Shown one piece after another: positions 40,724 to 50,382 of a stretch of 64,000 nucleotides of DNA. Source of the stretch: Bacteroidales bacterium (lineage in GTDB: Bacteria > Bacteroidota > Bacteroidia > Bacteroidales > JAIOZK01); NCBI GenBank assembly GCA_021738625.1, contig JAIPBS010000020.1:1-64000 (forward strand), given 5' to 3'. Below the pieces are notes generated by a model that made no database searches, was not told the origin of the DNA, and saw nothing but the letters and a program-made list of their open reading frames with translations. A program made the translations under genes and the position numbers. Each line of letters begins with the position of its first letter. The first letter of the stretch is position 1.

Positions 40724-43045
40724 TTATTTATCAAGAATGATTTTCTGAGAATAGGTTTCCTCTCCTTTTTCAAGCCTTATCAGGTAGATTCCGCTTGAAA
40801 GATCGCTAATGTTGATCCGCTTGTTATTAAGGCCTGATTTGGTGATGAATGTTTCATCTACAAAGGTCTGGCCCAGCAAGTCCATAACCATAATGCGTAC
40901 GGGATCGTTTACTGAAGCATTGATATCAAGATTTATTATACCATGACATGGATTCGGATACAGGTTAATCATTTCTGCAAAGCTGTGGTCTTTAATACCA
41001 ATGGCACCTTCAACTGTAAAGGAGAATGGCTCGGCCCAGGCACTTGTATCTCTATTGAAAGTACTTAATGCCCTGACGCGCCAATAAATGGTTGCGCCTT
41101 CTTCAAAAGGCGTGGAAACCTGAAGCTTGAACCTGGTGCTGTCGAACATCATATTGCCCATGGGATCGTCCCAGTTTTCAGTGTCGTTAAACTGAAGCTG
41201 GTAATGGCTAACACCGCCCAGGGAGTCCCAGCGGATCAAGGGTTTTTGTGAAACTTCGGTTGCACCATCCGCAGGTATCCTGAGGGGAACCGTGGCGATT
41301 GAAGTGAAAGACCATGTTTCAGACCAGTCGGTGGTATCCAGTTCGTGATAGGTTTTTACCTTCCAGAAATATTCATTGTCGAAATAATAAAGATCAACCA
41401 GAGCTTTTCCGGAATCCGACCTGACCGTTCTGTGATTGTTGAATCCGGGATTATCTGCCAGCCAAAGTTCATACTTGTTTACGCCTTTATATTCATTCCA
41501 TTCCAGTGTTGCATCCAATAATACATCTATTTTATTGTTAGTGGGTCGTTTCAATTCAACAATATCGAAAGTTTTAAATGACCAGATACCGGACCAGTCG
41601 GAGAAATCCCCGTTTACCTTGGCTCTGACCCTCCAGTAGTAGGGTGTGCCGAAGTAAAGATCTTCGACTGTATAGCTGTCGTTCGACTCTGTTACGGTAT
41701 AGGTTGTGGCGTTGGGGCTGGTAAAGAAATTGCCTGTATATTCAATAATGTTACCATCCTTACCGACCATGTACCCAGTTGTGGCATCTGAAAAACCGAG
41801 ACCGTAGAATTCATCTTTAATCCCTGCATTGTTTGGGATCCAGTTACCGTTCTGGTAGGTTAAAACATATTCTTCAGTTGCAATGTAGCCGGTTTCTTCA
41901 TCAATCATTTCAATATCTTCCAAAGTGCTGTTGAAAGGCGTTCTGCTAACAACTTGCTGGCGCGTCCAGTCGGTCCCGTTAAAAACGAAAATCCTGCCTG
42001 TTTGCCCAACGGCCCATGCCTGTGTTTCGCTAATTATACTAACGGCAAACATGTCTTTATCCGCTTCATAGTCCAGGGTCCAATCGGTTCCGTTGAAGTG
42101 ATAGATGAATCCGTCTTCACAAACGGCATAACCGAAGTTCTCGTTAAGGAAAAACAAACCAAATACATCAGCTTCCAGCGCGTCCGTCATCATCATCCAC
42201 AGGGCACCGTCATATTTAAATATTTTACCGCCTTCACCGCCAATATAGGCGAGATTCTCATTTATAATAAACAAGCTGTTCAGATCGGCGGTTGTGGGCG
42301 TGCCTGCTTCTTCAAGCACTTCGACCGTGCTCCATGTGCCGTTGTCATAATTGAGGGCGATGCCGCCTTCACCGCAAGCCCATCCGGCTGTTTCGGAAAG
42401 AAATTGCACTGCGTAAAGATCGTCACTTATACCTGATGTTTCTTCCACCCATTGTGTGCCGTCGTTAAATAGGATCATTCCTGATTCGCCAACTGCCCAT
42501 GCATGGGTGGCTTCCATCACATGTACATCATAGAGGTCATCCCCGAAATTTTGTTCGGAAATTATCCAGTCGTTCATGGTGTCGAACTGGATTTCAAATG
42601 AAGAAGTTCCGAGTACTTCTTTCCAGCCGAGTTCAATCTTGACATCAGCTTCATCAGTGAAGTCAGCCGGTTTCCGTGGAAAGATAAAGCCAGTTGTTGT
42701 GAAAACGCCGATTTCAGACCAGGCTGAAGTTTCCAGACCGTCGGTAGCTCTGACTTGCCAGTAATAGGTGGTTGAGAAAATCAGTTCGCTGCAGGTATAG
42801 GATGAATATACCAGACCGGCTTCGTGAATAATGGGAGCCGGGAATGCCGGATCGGTATCCAGGCGTACTTCGTACCTAATATCGTCTGTGTTGCCTGTAA
42901 CGGCATTCCAGTCGAGCGTTACACCCGGATCCTGAAAGGTAACGCCATCAATAGGGGAAACCAGTTCCGGTGTATAAATTCTCTCCTGCGCAAACATCAA
43001 AGTGCTGATCAGTATCAATGAAATTAGTGATAAAGTCCTTTTCAT
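40724..43045 (-). CDS. T9SS cargo with Fn3-like domains and a nested seven-repeat propeller
   Basis: 773 residues. Signal peptide, then Fn3-like modules at about 28-117, a split one at 122-157 plus 443-493, 497-582 and 587-677, and a T9SS sorting domain at 692-773 (LYPNPCHGIINLDI ... SGIYLIRLEKGEETYSQKII). Between the two halves of the second Fn3-like module lie seven repeats of about 40 residues of the type HAWAVGESGMILFNDGTQW, GWACGEGGIALNYDNGTW, LAYIGGEGGKIFKYDG, FGYAVCEDGFIYHFNG, QAWAVGQTGRIFVFNG, TGYIATEEYVLTYQNG, TGYMVGKDGNIIEYTG. These match Ycf48/photosystem-assembly-like propeller blades. Surface exported; ligand unknown. Follows the 1079-residue gene by 29 bp. Confidence 0.88.
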   Translation of the reverse strand: MKRTLSLISLILISTLMFAQERIYTPELVSPIDGVTFQDPGVTLDWNAVTGNTDDIRYEVRLDTDPAFPAPIIHEAGLVYSSYTCSELIFSTTYYWQVRATDGLETSAWSEIGVFTTTGFIFPRKPADFTDEADVKIELGWKEVLGTSSFEIQFDTMNDWIISEQNFGDDLYDVHVMEATHAWAVGESGMILFNDGTQWVEETSGISDDLYAVQFLSETAGWACGEGGIALNYDNGTWSTVEVLEEAGTPTTADLNSLFIINENLAYIGGEGGKIFKYDGALWMMMTDALEADVFGLFFLNENFGYAVCEDGFIYHFNGTDWTLDYEADKDMFAVSIISETQAWAVGQTGRIFVFNGTDWTRQQVVSRTPFNSTLEDIEMIDEETGYIATEEYVLTYQNGNWIPNNAGIKDEFYGLGFSDATTGYMVGKDGNIIEYTGNFFTSPNATTYTVTESNDSYTVEDLYFGTPYYWRVRAKVNGDFSDWSGIWSFKTFDIVELKRPTNNKIDVLLDATLEWNEYKGVNKYELWLADNPGFNNHRTVRSDSGKALVDLYYFDNEYFWKVKTYHELDTTDWSETWSFTSIATVPLRIPADGATEVSQKPLIRWDSLGGVSHYQLQFNDTENWDDPMGNMMFDSTRFKLQVSTPFEEGATIYWRVRALSTFNRDTSAWAEPFSFTVEGAIGIKDHSFAEMINLYPNPCHGIINLDINASVNDPVRIMVMDLLGQTFVDETFITKSGLNNKRINISDLSSGIYLIRLEKGEETYSQKIILDK

Positions 43046-43074
43046 GTTATAATGATTTTAATTTTATTACAGAA

Positions 43075-46000
43075 TTATTTTATTACAATGAATTTACCGG
43101 TTGCCATCTGATTTCCGGAAATCAACCTGATCAGGTAGGTACCCTTTGGCAGATTTGCGGCATCAATTTGTGTTTTGTGTGTGCCCTGGCCAAGGTTGTT
43201 GAGGGTTTTGCTTTGAATGATCCTGCCCGAAAGGTTGTAGATGCTGATCTCAACATTGCTTTGATTGTTAAGCTCGAATTCGATGGTGGCAACATTGCTG
43301 ACGGGATTGGGGTAAACATTTATTTCCGAGACAAACACATCGGGGCTGTTATTTTCTTCGATGCTCACCGGTTGCTGGTACTTGTCGCTTCTGTACATTC
43401 CGCGGCCATAACTGGCAGCATAAATTACGCCAAAGTTGTTTGTTCCCGGGTAAACTTGCCAAACCGTGTCAACTCCATTCCATACCGGAACGTATTCCGG
43501 AAGTTTCTTAACAAGTTGCTGACGGAGCATCATAACGGGGGCCTGTCCCATTTCACCAAATTCGGGTGTCCAGGTCGGATTGGCCGAACCGGTGTTGGTG
43601 GATGAGTATATTCCGTTTTCGGTTCCGATGATCACCAGCTCGCTGTTGTTCATTTCGATCAGGGATGAATAAACAGGCATATGCGGCAGACCACCGTTCT
43701 GTGGGTCACCCTGAATTGATCTGAAATCAGGAATTGAATCCAATGCATTGTCGGTTGCAAAAACATAATGTTCGTTGCCATAGTTTCCGTAGGTTACCAC
43801 AACACGGTTGGGGTCTTGTGGGTCAACGGCAACGGAAGTTACTACCTGTTCTATTTCTTCTCCTGTTGTTGGATTGATAACCGGAAGATATTTGGTGGCA
43901 ACAACACATTTAGGATTGTTGCAATCGGCAGTTTCTTCATTGTATGCCGAATTGATATTGGATATCCTGTATAGGCCGCCTTCGAGGGTTCCAACAAACA
44001 GGTGGTTGGCATCTTCCGAATAAGCCATGCATGAAGGATTTCCTGAAAACTCGGTTTGGGTGTTATTGGCCATATCCCACCAAACGATATCCTGTGTAAA
44101 ATCATGAATTCCCAGGGTCATGTAAACGTGGTTGGTTGCACCGAGAAAATATCTGGCCTGTACGACGTCTTTCACCAGTACGGAGTCGTCTTCGGCAAGT
44201 GGTTGCGTCAACTGATGGTAGAAGGGATACTCCCAGTTGTTGCTTCGTGCCTGGATGATATCACCGGCCTGATAAGTTTTCTTGGCAAAGAACCAAACCG
44301 AATCCCGGCTGGATTGCACGTTGAATCCCTCCCAGAGCAATGCCGGTACAAGAAACTGGCTTTCATCCAGTGTTATTCCATCAAGGAAGGCTGTATTTGA
44401 ATAGTTGCTCCCTGCATCATCACTCCTTCTGAATGCATTGTTGGCGCCGTCAACCCTTGAGTAAATAAACATCAGGGGGTTTATTTTGGATATATCACAA
44501 TATCCGCCTGTTGCATTGATCACCGGGAGACCAGAGGCATTTGTCCAGATTTTTACACCATGATACTGGGTATTGCCCTGGCTGTTGATCAAGCCAATGG
44601 TATTGTTTTCCTGCGTTCCACCCAGAACCAATTCTTTGAAGCCCGATATGCCTGTTGTGTAAAACTGCGTGGTCATATAGTTTTTCATCAGGGGTTCGAA
44701 CTCATAGAGGTTCGGATTAACCAGGCCGATGAAGATACCTGCATTGGTCCCGATAAGAACCTCATTGTTATAACCGGGACGAAATGCATAGATGTGATGT
44801 CCCTGGGGACAGAACAGGAAGTTGAAAGGACTGACAAAATAATTTGATTTTTGCAGCCAGTTGAAATATCCCTGATCGGCTACTTTCTTTCCTTCCCACA
44901 TATTTTCACCTCCAAAGAGGACTTTGCCGGGATTATTGGGCATTACTTCAATGGTGTTGGAATACATTCCGTTGGTACCCAAAACGTCAATGCTGGCGCT
45001 GGCGCCGGGTAAAATAATGCGCCAGTCATCTCCTTTATTGTCCGAATAATAAACGTTTTCGAGCAAACCGCTAATAGGTTTTACTGCGGATGCATACATA
45101 ACATTGGGATCAGAAGGAGCAATGGCAAATTCGATTCTTGCAACATTGTTTGGAAGGCTGTTTTTGCCACCTTCATATTCTTCATAGTCAGTTACCATCA
45201 TCTTCTGGTAAGAGGTGTCGTTGCCAAAGTTAACGGTAAGACTGATATTTTCTCTTAAGGAATCCTTCACGATTAAATAAGGATTGCTGGGTTTGTTGGC
45301 TTTGTTTTCAAAGACAAAATCTTCTCCTGCCTGATAAACGAAGCTGTAATCGTTAACATAAGCAATGACGGAACCATCACTTGCTGTCTCAACATCCAAT
45401 GCGTTACCTTGCATCACTTCGGTGTGGCGCACCTGGTACTGGATGGTTGAATCGTATGTTATCGCCGTAGTATCAGGATTGTATATCAGAACCTCATCAT
45501 CATCCACTTCGATCGAATCACAGGTGATTGTATAGCTGGCCGAGACAGCATAAAAAACGCTGTCAATGGCATAAAGCGGATCGTTCCAGGTTTGACCCTT
45601 GTCGTTCGAGTATTTCAGTCCGCTGTTTGTGGCGGCATAAAGGCGACTGTTCACATTGTCCCATGCCAGTTCGTTTACGAAGATCCAGTCGGCCTGGTCG
45701 TCATTTGGTGTGGTAGGCGTGGTAGATGCAAGATGGGTGAAGGTTTCACCATCGGTTGACATATAAACGCCGTTGCCGATCAGTCCGCCGTTATAGCCAT
45801 AATGGCCGAAAACGGAAAAATTCTGCGCAAAAAACCATTCGCCCGTTCCAACGAAGATCGTACCGTCACCGGCCTGGGTCATGGTGCTAACAGGAAGGTT
45901 GTTTTCCATTCCGTTTGTTTTGTTCCAGGTAAGACCGGCAGTGGTCGATTTCCAGATACCTCCTGTAACATTGCCTGCAAATATGGTTTTTGCTTCACTG

Positions 46001-46314
46001 TCCTGGTTGTCCCACAATAGCGCCCTGGTGCGTCCGGCATAATTATCCGGGCCGAGTTTCTGCCATTCGAGATTGTTTAAAGACCTTCCGCCGTTGGCAT
46101 TTAGGCTGATCTGTTGTTTCGCCTTTAAAACATCCCTTGCATCAAGAATACCGGTGGTTTGATTGTTCCTTAACCTGGAAAAATAGGCAGCGGCATCCTT
46201 CAAAGAATGATTATTACCCCCGTCTTCGGAATCCTTCTTTGAAACATAAGTAAATGATAATAATAAAACAGAAATCAATACTAGTAAGCTGAAGGGTAAA
46301 ATTTTATTCTTCAT
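43075..46314 (-). CDS. T9SS cargo with VPS10/BNR-like propeller repeats
   Basis: 1079 residues. Signal region (PFSLLVLISVLLLSFTYV), a short helical propeptide, then many blades of the sortilin/VPS10 and BNR type with Asp-box-like patterns (GGIWKSTTAGLTWNKTN, GVYMSTDGETFTHL, GLKYSNDKGQTWND, NGIYSSTNTGSANPTW) and long loops between, ending with a type A T9SS sorting domain (NVYPNPVSNVATIEFELN ... KGTYLIRLISGNQMATGKFI). These large propellers usually work as extracellular binding or glycoside-recognition modules. Likely first gene of a two-gene unit with the 773-residue protein. Function unknown beyond surface display. Confidence 0.85.
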   Translation of the reverse strand: MKNKILPFSLLVLISVLLLSFTYVSKKDSEDGGNNHSLKDAAAYFSRLRNNQTTGILDARDVLKAKQQISLNANGGRSLNNLEWQKLGPDNYAGRTRALLWDNQDSEAKTIFAGNVTGGIWKSTTAGLTWNKTNGMENNLPVSTMTQAGDGTIFVGTGEWFFAQNFSVFGHYGYNGGLIGNGVYMSTDGETFTHLASTTPTTPNDDQADWIFVNELAWDNVNSRLYAATNSGLKYSNDKGQTWNDPLYAIDSVFYAVSASYTITCDSIEVDDDEVLIYNPDTTAITYDSTIQYQVRHTEVMQGNALDVETASDGSVIAYVNDYSFVYQAGEDFVFENKANKPSNPYLIVKDSLRENISLTVNFGNDTSYQKMMVTDYEEYEGGKNSLPNNVARIEFAIAPSDPNVMYASAVKPISGLLENVYYSDNKGDDWRIILPGASASIDVLGTNGMYSNTIEVMPNNPGKVLFGGENMWEGKKVADQGYFNWLQKSNYFVSPFNFLFCPQGHHIYAFRPGYNNEVLIGTNAGIFIGLVNPNLYEFEPLMKNYMTTQFYTTGISGFKELVLGGTQENNTIGLINSQGNTQYHGVKIWTNASGLPVINATGGYCDISKINPLMFIYSRVDGANNAFRRSDDAGSNYSNTAFLDGITLDESQFLVPALLWEGFNVQSSRDSVWFFAKKTYQAGDIIQARSNNWEYPFYHQLTQPLAEDDSVLVKDVVQARYFLGATNHVYMTLGIHDFTQDIVWWDMANNTQTEFSGNPSCMAYSEDANHLFVGTLEGGLYRISNINSAYNEETADCNNPKCVVATKYLPVINPTTGEEIEQVVTSVAVDPQDPNRVVVTYGNYGNEHYVFATDNALDSIPDFRSIQGDPQNGGLPHMPVYSSLIEMNNSELVIIGTENGIYSSTNTGSANPTWTPEFGEMGQAPVMMLRQQLVKKLPEYVPVWNGVDTVWQVYPGTNNFGVIYAASYGRGMYRSDKYQQPVSIEENNSPDVFVSEINVYPNPVSNVATIEFELNNQSNVEISIYNLSGRIIQSKTLNNLGQGTHKTQIDAANLPKGTYLIRLISGNQMATGKFIVIK

Positions 46315-46461
46315 ACCATTAAAATTTATTAAAACATTATTTTTTAGAATAATCCATTTTTTCCCGCCAAAAAGAAGTGCGCAAGTTACACTTTTTTTTT
46401 GTTACGCAATTAACAAAAATCCAAAAATATCAACAAAAATAGCTTAATTGTTTAGCTCCCA

Positions 46462-46492
46462 CAAATATAAGATAATTATTGTCCAAAGCAAG
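46462..46492 (-). promoter_or_regulatory. Promoter of the two giant T9SS genes
   Basis: Reading leftward: CTTG (46492-46489), 19 bp, TATATTTG (46469-46462), close to the TTTG-N19-TAnnTTTG consensus; leader about 140 nt. Confidence 0.5.
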
Positions 46493-46594
46493 TTTAAGTA
46501 AGTTTACGGTCAGCTGAAATCAGATAACGGCGCAATAATTTGCGATCGTTTTTATGGCCCATTTGGGCTTGTTAGAATTGTTCCATAAAATCTT

Positions 46595-46602
46595 TAATTT
46601 TG
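46595..46602 (+). promoter_or_regulatory. -7 box for the cysteine protease gene
   Basis: TAATTTTG fits TAnnTTTG and lies 16 bp before the ATG, which would give a very short leader. No -33 match at ideal spacing. The rest of the 304 bp gap (46315-46618) holds no gene. Confidence 0.35.
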
Positions 46603-46618
46603 CTGAAAAATAATTGCC

Positions 46619-47773
46619 ATGAATCGAAAATCTTCTATTTTGATTGCCTGTTTCTTTTTTTTATCAGGAGTTTCTTTGGAAGCCCAGGAAAATGATACGA
46701 CCTACCAATTTACACACATCCGGATAAATCCTGCAACAAGCGTGAAAGATCAGCACAAGTCAGGTACATGTTGGGATTTTGCCGGCCTGTCGTTTATTGA
46801 GAGCGAATTGATACGCCGGGGCAAAGGCAAGCATGACCTTTCGGAAATGTATATCGTCCGTATGGTTTATCCTGAAAAAGCTGCGAAATACATTCGTTAT
46901 CATGGCCGTTTCAATTTCAGCATGGGTGGTCAGGCACATGATGTTACCAATGCCATCGCAGCTTATGGCCTTGTGCCAGAGCAAGTGTATCCCGGTCTGC
47001 TGATCGGGGAGCAAAAGCACAATCATGGTGAGATGGACCATATTTTAAGAACCTTTTGTAAGGCTGTTAACGACAAGAAGGGCGGGAAGATCACCCCCGT
47101 CTGGATGGATGCCTATGAGGCCGTTCTTGACGCCTACCTGGGGCCGGTTCCGGAAGATTTTCAATGGCAGGATGACACCTATGATCCTGCCTCATATGCC
47201 GCTTCGCTTGAGATCGATCCGGATGCCTACATTGAGCTGACTTCCTATTCCAACTACCCTTTTAACGAACAGGTGGTTTTGGAGATCCCCGATAACTGGT
47301 CAGACGATTTGTATTATAATGTGAAACTTGATGATCTGGTCCATACCATGAAATATGCATTGGAAAAGGGATATACGCTTGTTTGGGACGGTGATGTCAG
47401 TGACCGCTTCTTCTGTTTTGACGAAGGCGTGGCCATCGTTCCTGATACCGACCCGGAAGAGATGGAAAAAGAAGAACGTGAAGAGATGTGTAAGCATCCT
47501 TTTGAGCAGAAGGAGATCACGCAGAAGATACGGCAGGAGGCGTTCGATAACCGGACCTCAACAGACGACCACCTGATGCATATTACAGGTTTGGTGGAAG
47601 ACCAGAACGGTGTGGTTTATTTCAGGACCAAGAATTCATGGGACAGTAGCAGCAACGATTTTGGCGGATATCTCAACATGTCGGAACCCTATATCAGGAT
47701 GCATACTGTTGCTATTATGTTGCACAAGGATGCGCTGCCTGAGGATTTGGCTGAAAAGTTGAATGTTAAGTAG
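46619..47773 (+). CDS. Secreted C1B cysteine peptidase (bleomycin hydrolase/PepC-like)
   Basis: 384 residues with a signal peptide (ILIACFFFLSGVSLEAQ). Papain-like triad: Gln in VKDQHKSGTCWDFAGLSF followed by the nucleophile Cys of SGTCW, His in DDHLMHITGLVED and Asn in TKNSWDSSSNDFGGYLN. The spacing of about 270 residues between Cys and His, with the large helical insert, and the C-terminal stretch are those of PepC/bleomycin hydrolase, normally cytosolic aminopeptidases. Here a signal peptide directs it to the periplasm or outside. Lies upstream of, and convergent to, the bat operon. Confidence 0.85.
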   Translation: MNRKSSILIACFFFLSGVSLEAQENDTTYQFTHIRINPATSVKDQHKSGTCWDFAGLSFIESELIRRGKGKHDLSEMYIVRMVYPEKAAKYIRYHGRFNFSMGGQAHDVTNAIAAYGLVPEQVYPGLLIGEQKHNHGEMDHILRTFCKAVNDKKGGKITPVWMDAYEAVLDAYLGPVPEDFQWQDDTYDPASYAASLEIDPDAYIELTSYSNYPFNEQVVLEIPDNWSDDLYYNVKLDDLVHTMKYALEKGYTLVWDGDVSDRFFCFDEGVAIVPDTDPEEMEKEEREEMCKHPFEQKEITQKIRQEAFDNRTSTDDHLMHITGLVEDQNGVVYFRTKNSWDSSSNDFGGYLNMSEPYIRMHTVAIMLHKDALPEDLAEKLNVK

Positions 47774-47794
47774 TAAGTGGAGGATTAACCCGAC

Positions 47795-48567
47795 CTAAAT
47801 GTTTTCCACCGCGGATTGTGGCAGCCAACCGATGCTGCCGTTTGCGATCTCGATCTCATACCATTCGCCGGCCTGATCGGTAATTTTCACCCTGGTTCCT
47901 TCGTGGACCACAAACAGATCCACACTGGTTTTATTGGGAGCGCTTTTGACGGTTACACTCGGACTGAAAACAATGGCTTCATTGACCTTTTTTGAATAGT
48001 GATATTTTTGTGCAGCCAGGCCCAGGCTGAATGTCGTGAGCGCCAGCACAGTCAGGCCCGTCCAAAAAGCAAACTTGCGAAGCTTCCTGCCGCGACCGGT
48101 GAAATACAGTCCACCCATCAAAACAAACAAAATGAACAGGCCAATGCCGATCTTCGCCCAGGTGTTCACCGAAAACAGATCATAAAAGGTATTCCACCAT
48201 CTGATCAGAAAAATTTCAGGGACGTCTTCGATCCTGTCGGGGATCCGGCTGTTGGCAATCCGAAGGTTGTGAAGGATGTCGGGATTGTTGGGATCCAGTT
48301 TCCTGGCCTTTTCATAATACAATATGGTATGGGCCATATCGTTCAGCTTGAACCAGCATTTCCGATATTGTAATACAACTCTGGGGATTCATAACCCCGA
48401 TCACGTACCTTATTATATTGGACGATGGCATCATTGTACAGTCCTTCATTATACATGGCGTTGCCTTTATGGATCAGTGAATCGGGTGATGCGGCCACCC
48501 ACCCGGTTGATCCGGTCAGCAATAAGACCGATAAAAACAGCTGTATGCCAAAAGCTTTGATATTCAT
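47795..48567 (-). pseudogene. batE: BatE, TPR plus SH3-like aerotolerance protein, interrupted by a one-base frameshift
   Basis: Two ORFs together make one BatE: 48567-48343 (signal peptide, then HKGNAMYNEGLYNDAIVQYN, ...ELYYNIGNA) and 48337-47795 (...HTILYYEKARKLDPNNPDILHNLRIANS, two membrane segments, and a bacterial SH3 domain ending EWYEIEIANGSIGWLPQSAV). At 48353-48354 the reading frame shifts: YYNIGNA should continue with xFKLNDMAHTILYYEK, and only two bases stand where three are needed. Both halves are otherwise clean, so either a very recent mutation, a programmed/tolerated shift or a sequencing/assembly error. BatE is the last gene of the Bat operon and 5 bp after batD. Confidence 0.85.
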
Positions 48568-48572
48568 ATGAT

Positions 48573-50354
48573 TTATTTCAGTTCCTGTTCAATTTTACTG
48601 ATGATCGTCAATGCCTCTTGGTAGATTTCCTGCATGCGCGAAGCACTTTCACCGGGAGCAAAGCGGGCATATTCCGTATGGTCGAGGGTTTGAATGAACT
48701 GGTCGATGGTTGCCTCGCCTACCTTTTCTCCGGCCAGCTTTTCATGTACTGTATCCCTCGAAAGTTTTGCCCTCGGTATATTGAACTTATCACCAATGTA
48801 GCCCCATAGAGCAGTTGAAATTTCTATGTAAAAATGTCCATCATCACCCTTTTGGAGAAATTGACGTGCCTTCTTTAGATTGTTCCTGGCCACTTTGGTT
48901 GCTCTTCTGTTTTTCAGCAGTATGGTATTTTTTCGTTTGGCCTGCCTGCGTTTAACCAGGAATACCATGATCAATGCAATGACAAAAGGGATGCCGGCCC
49001 AGAGATAAAATGACAGGGAATTGAAGAAATAGCTGTTCACCTTTTGCAGATGATAGGGCCCCTGCATGATGTGCCGGATGTCCTGGCCGATCAGTTCAAC
49101 TTCATCCTGGCTCACGCCGCTGTATGTGATGCCTTCAGAGATCCTGTCGGATTTTTCTACCTTGATGGTAAAGGCTTTCGTTTGCAGATTGATGTATTCT
49201 TCGTTGGCAGGATTGAAACAGGCAAAACTTACCTGCGGTATGTTGTAGGTCCCGTGATTTCTGGGTACAATAAGATATTCGAAGGTTCTGGTTCCTGATA
49301 TGCCTGTTGGGTTTAATTCAATATTGTTTGAAATTTTCGGATCGTAAACTTCAAAGTCGGCGGGAAATCGCAATTCAGGTGCACCGATCAATTCCAGGTT
49401 GCCTTTTCCACTGATCCGTATTTTATAGGTAAGTGCGTCATTGGCCTTCAGTTCCGTTTTATCTACCGAGGCTGAAATGTCAAAATACCCCACGGCGCCG
49501 CTGAATGAAGCTGGCTTGTTGGTCAATGGCAGCGGACTGACATTTATTTTCACGGGATCCGATTTGATGGTAACCACCTGGTAATTGAACCAGTCTTCAA
49601 CCCGGCAGTCGAACTCCAGTGGGTTGATGGTGACCGCGCCGCTCTTTTGCGGGAATAGCGCCACTTGTTTAATCAACGCTTTGTAATACTGAACTCCATC
49701 AACCGTCACAACGGTTTCGGGATTTATGTTGTTGTTCTCCTTTAGCACTTTCACGAAAAAACCCGTAAGATTATGTTTTGAGGTTGCACCCCTGGTAATG
49801 TTCAGCCTGTAATAAAGATTATAGGTGGCGATCAGCTGTTCTCCCACAAAGGGCTTGGAATTGCTGATATCCACATCAATAAACGCATTCGGAACGGATG
49901 CTGAACTTTTAGGCATTTGAGGCTGCCGTTGCGGTTGTTGTGCCTGCGGGCTGCTTTTTGTTTTTCCACCCTGCCCCGCAACCACTTTGATTTTTACCGC
50001 ATTGCTTTGGTATTCTTTGCCCTCAACCCTGATGGTGGCCGGAGCAATAGTGAATTCGCCTTCGTCCAAAGCCTGTAAAGTATAGATGTATTTTTTACTG
50101 AAATTCTGGGTAACCTTGCCGTTGATGATGCTTGTACTCTGCGAAACACTGGTATACGGACCGCTAAGGTACCTGAACTTGCCGAAGTCGGGTCCCCTGA
50201 AATTGCTTCCTTCGGCATTTACTTCATAGGTTAGCTGAAAGCGTTCACCTACTTCCACCACCTGCGTTGCCGATGCAGTGAACTTAACTTCATCAGCCAG
50301 CATGGAAGCGGCCGTAAAGATCAGTAAGCCTATGAAGACGATCGTTTTTTTCAT
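48573..50354 (-). CDS. batD: BatD, aerotolerance operon protein
   Basis: 593 residues from ATG 50354 (MKKTIVFIGLL); the track start at 50435 lies in batC and has no family match. Signal peptide, tandem beta-sandwich domains (SATQVVEVGERFQLTYEVNAEG, VDVSNSKPFVGEQLIATYNLYYR, ASVDKTELKANDALTYKIRISG) of the BatD/oxygen-tolerance family (PF13584-like), then one membrane segment (about 440-460, YLWAGIPFVIALIMVFLV) and a cytoplasmic helical tail. Family knowledge: Bat proteins influence oxidative-stress tolerance; precise chemistry unknown. Tightly flanked by batC (28 bp) and batE (5 bp). Confidence 0.9.
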   Translation of the reverse strand: MKKTIVFIGLLIFTAASMLADEVKFTASATQVVEVGERFQLTYEVNAEGSNFRGPDFGKFRYLSGPYTSVSQSTSIINGKVTQNFSKKYIYTLQALDEGEFTIAPATIRVEGKEYQSNAVKIKVVAGQGGKTKSSPQAQQPQRQPQMPKSSASVPNAFIDVDISNSKPFVGEQLIATYNLYYRLNITRGATSKHNLTGFFVKVLKENNNINPETVVTVDGVQYYKALIKQVALFPQKSGAVTINPLEFDCRVEDWFNYQVVTIKSDPVKINVSPLPLTNKPASFSGAVGYFDISASVDKTELKANDALTYKIRISGKGNLELIGAPELRFPADFEVYDPKISNNIELNPTGISGTRTFEYLIVPRNHGTYNIPQVSFACFNPANEEYINLQTKAFTIKVEKSDRISEGITYSGVSQDEVELIGQDIRHIMQGPYHLQKVNSYFFNSLSFYLWAGIPFVIALIMVFLVKRRQAKRKNTILLKNRRATKVARNNLKKARQFLQKGDDGHFYIEISTALWGYIGDKFNIPRAKLSRDTVHEKLAGEKVGEATIDQFIQTLDHTEYARFAPGESASRMQEIYQEALTIISKIEQELK

Positions 50355-50382
50355 TTGCCTTGTTGGTATTTCGATTCCATTT

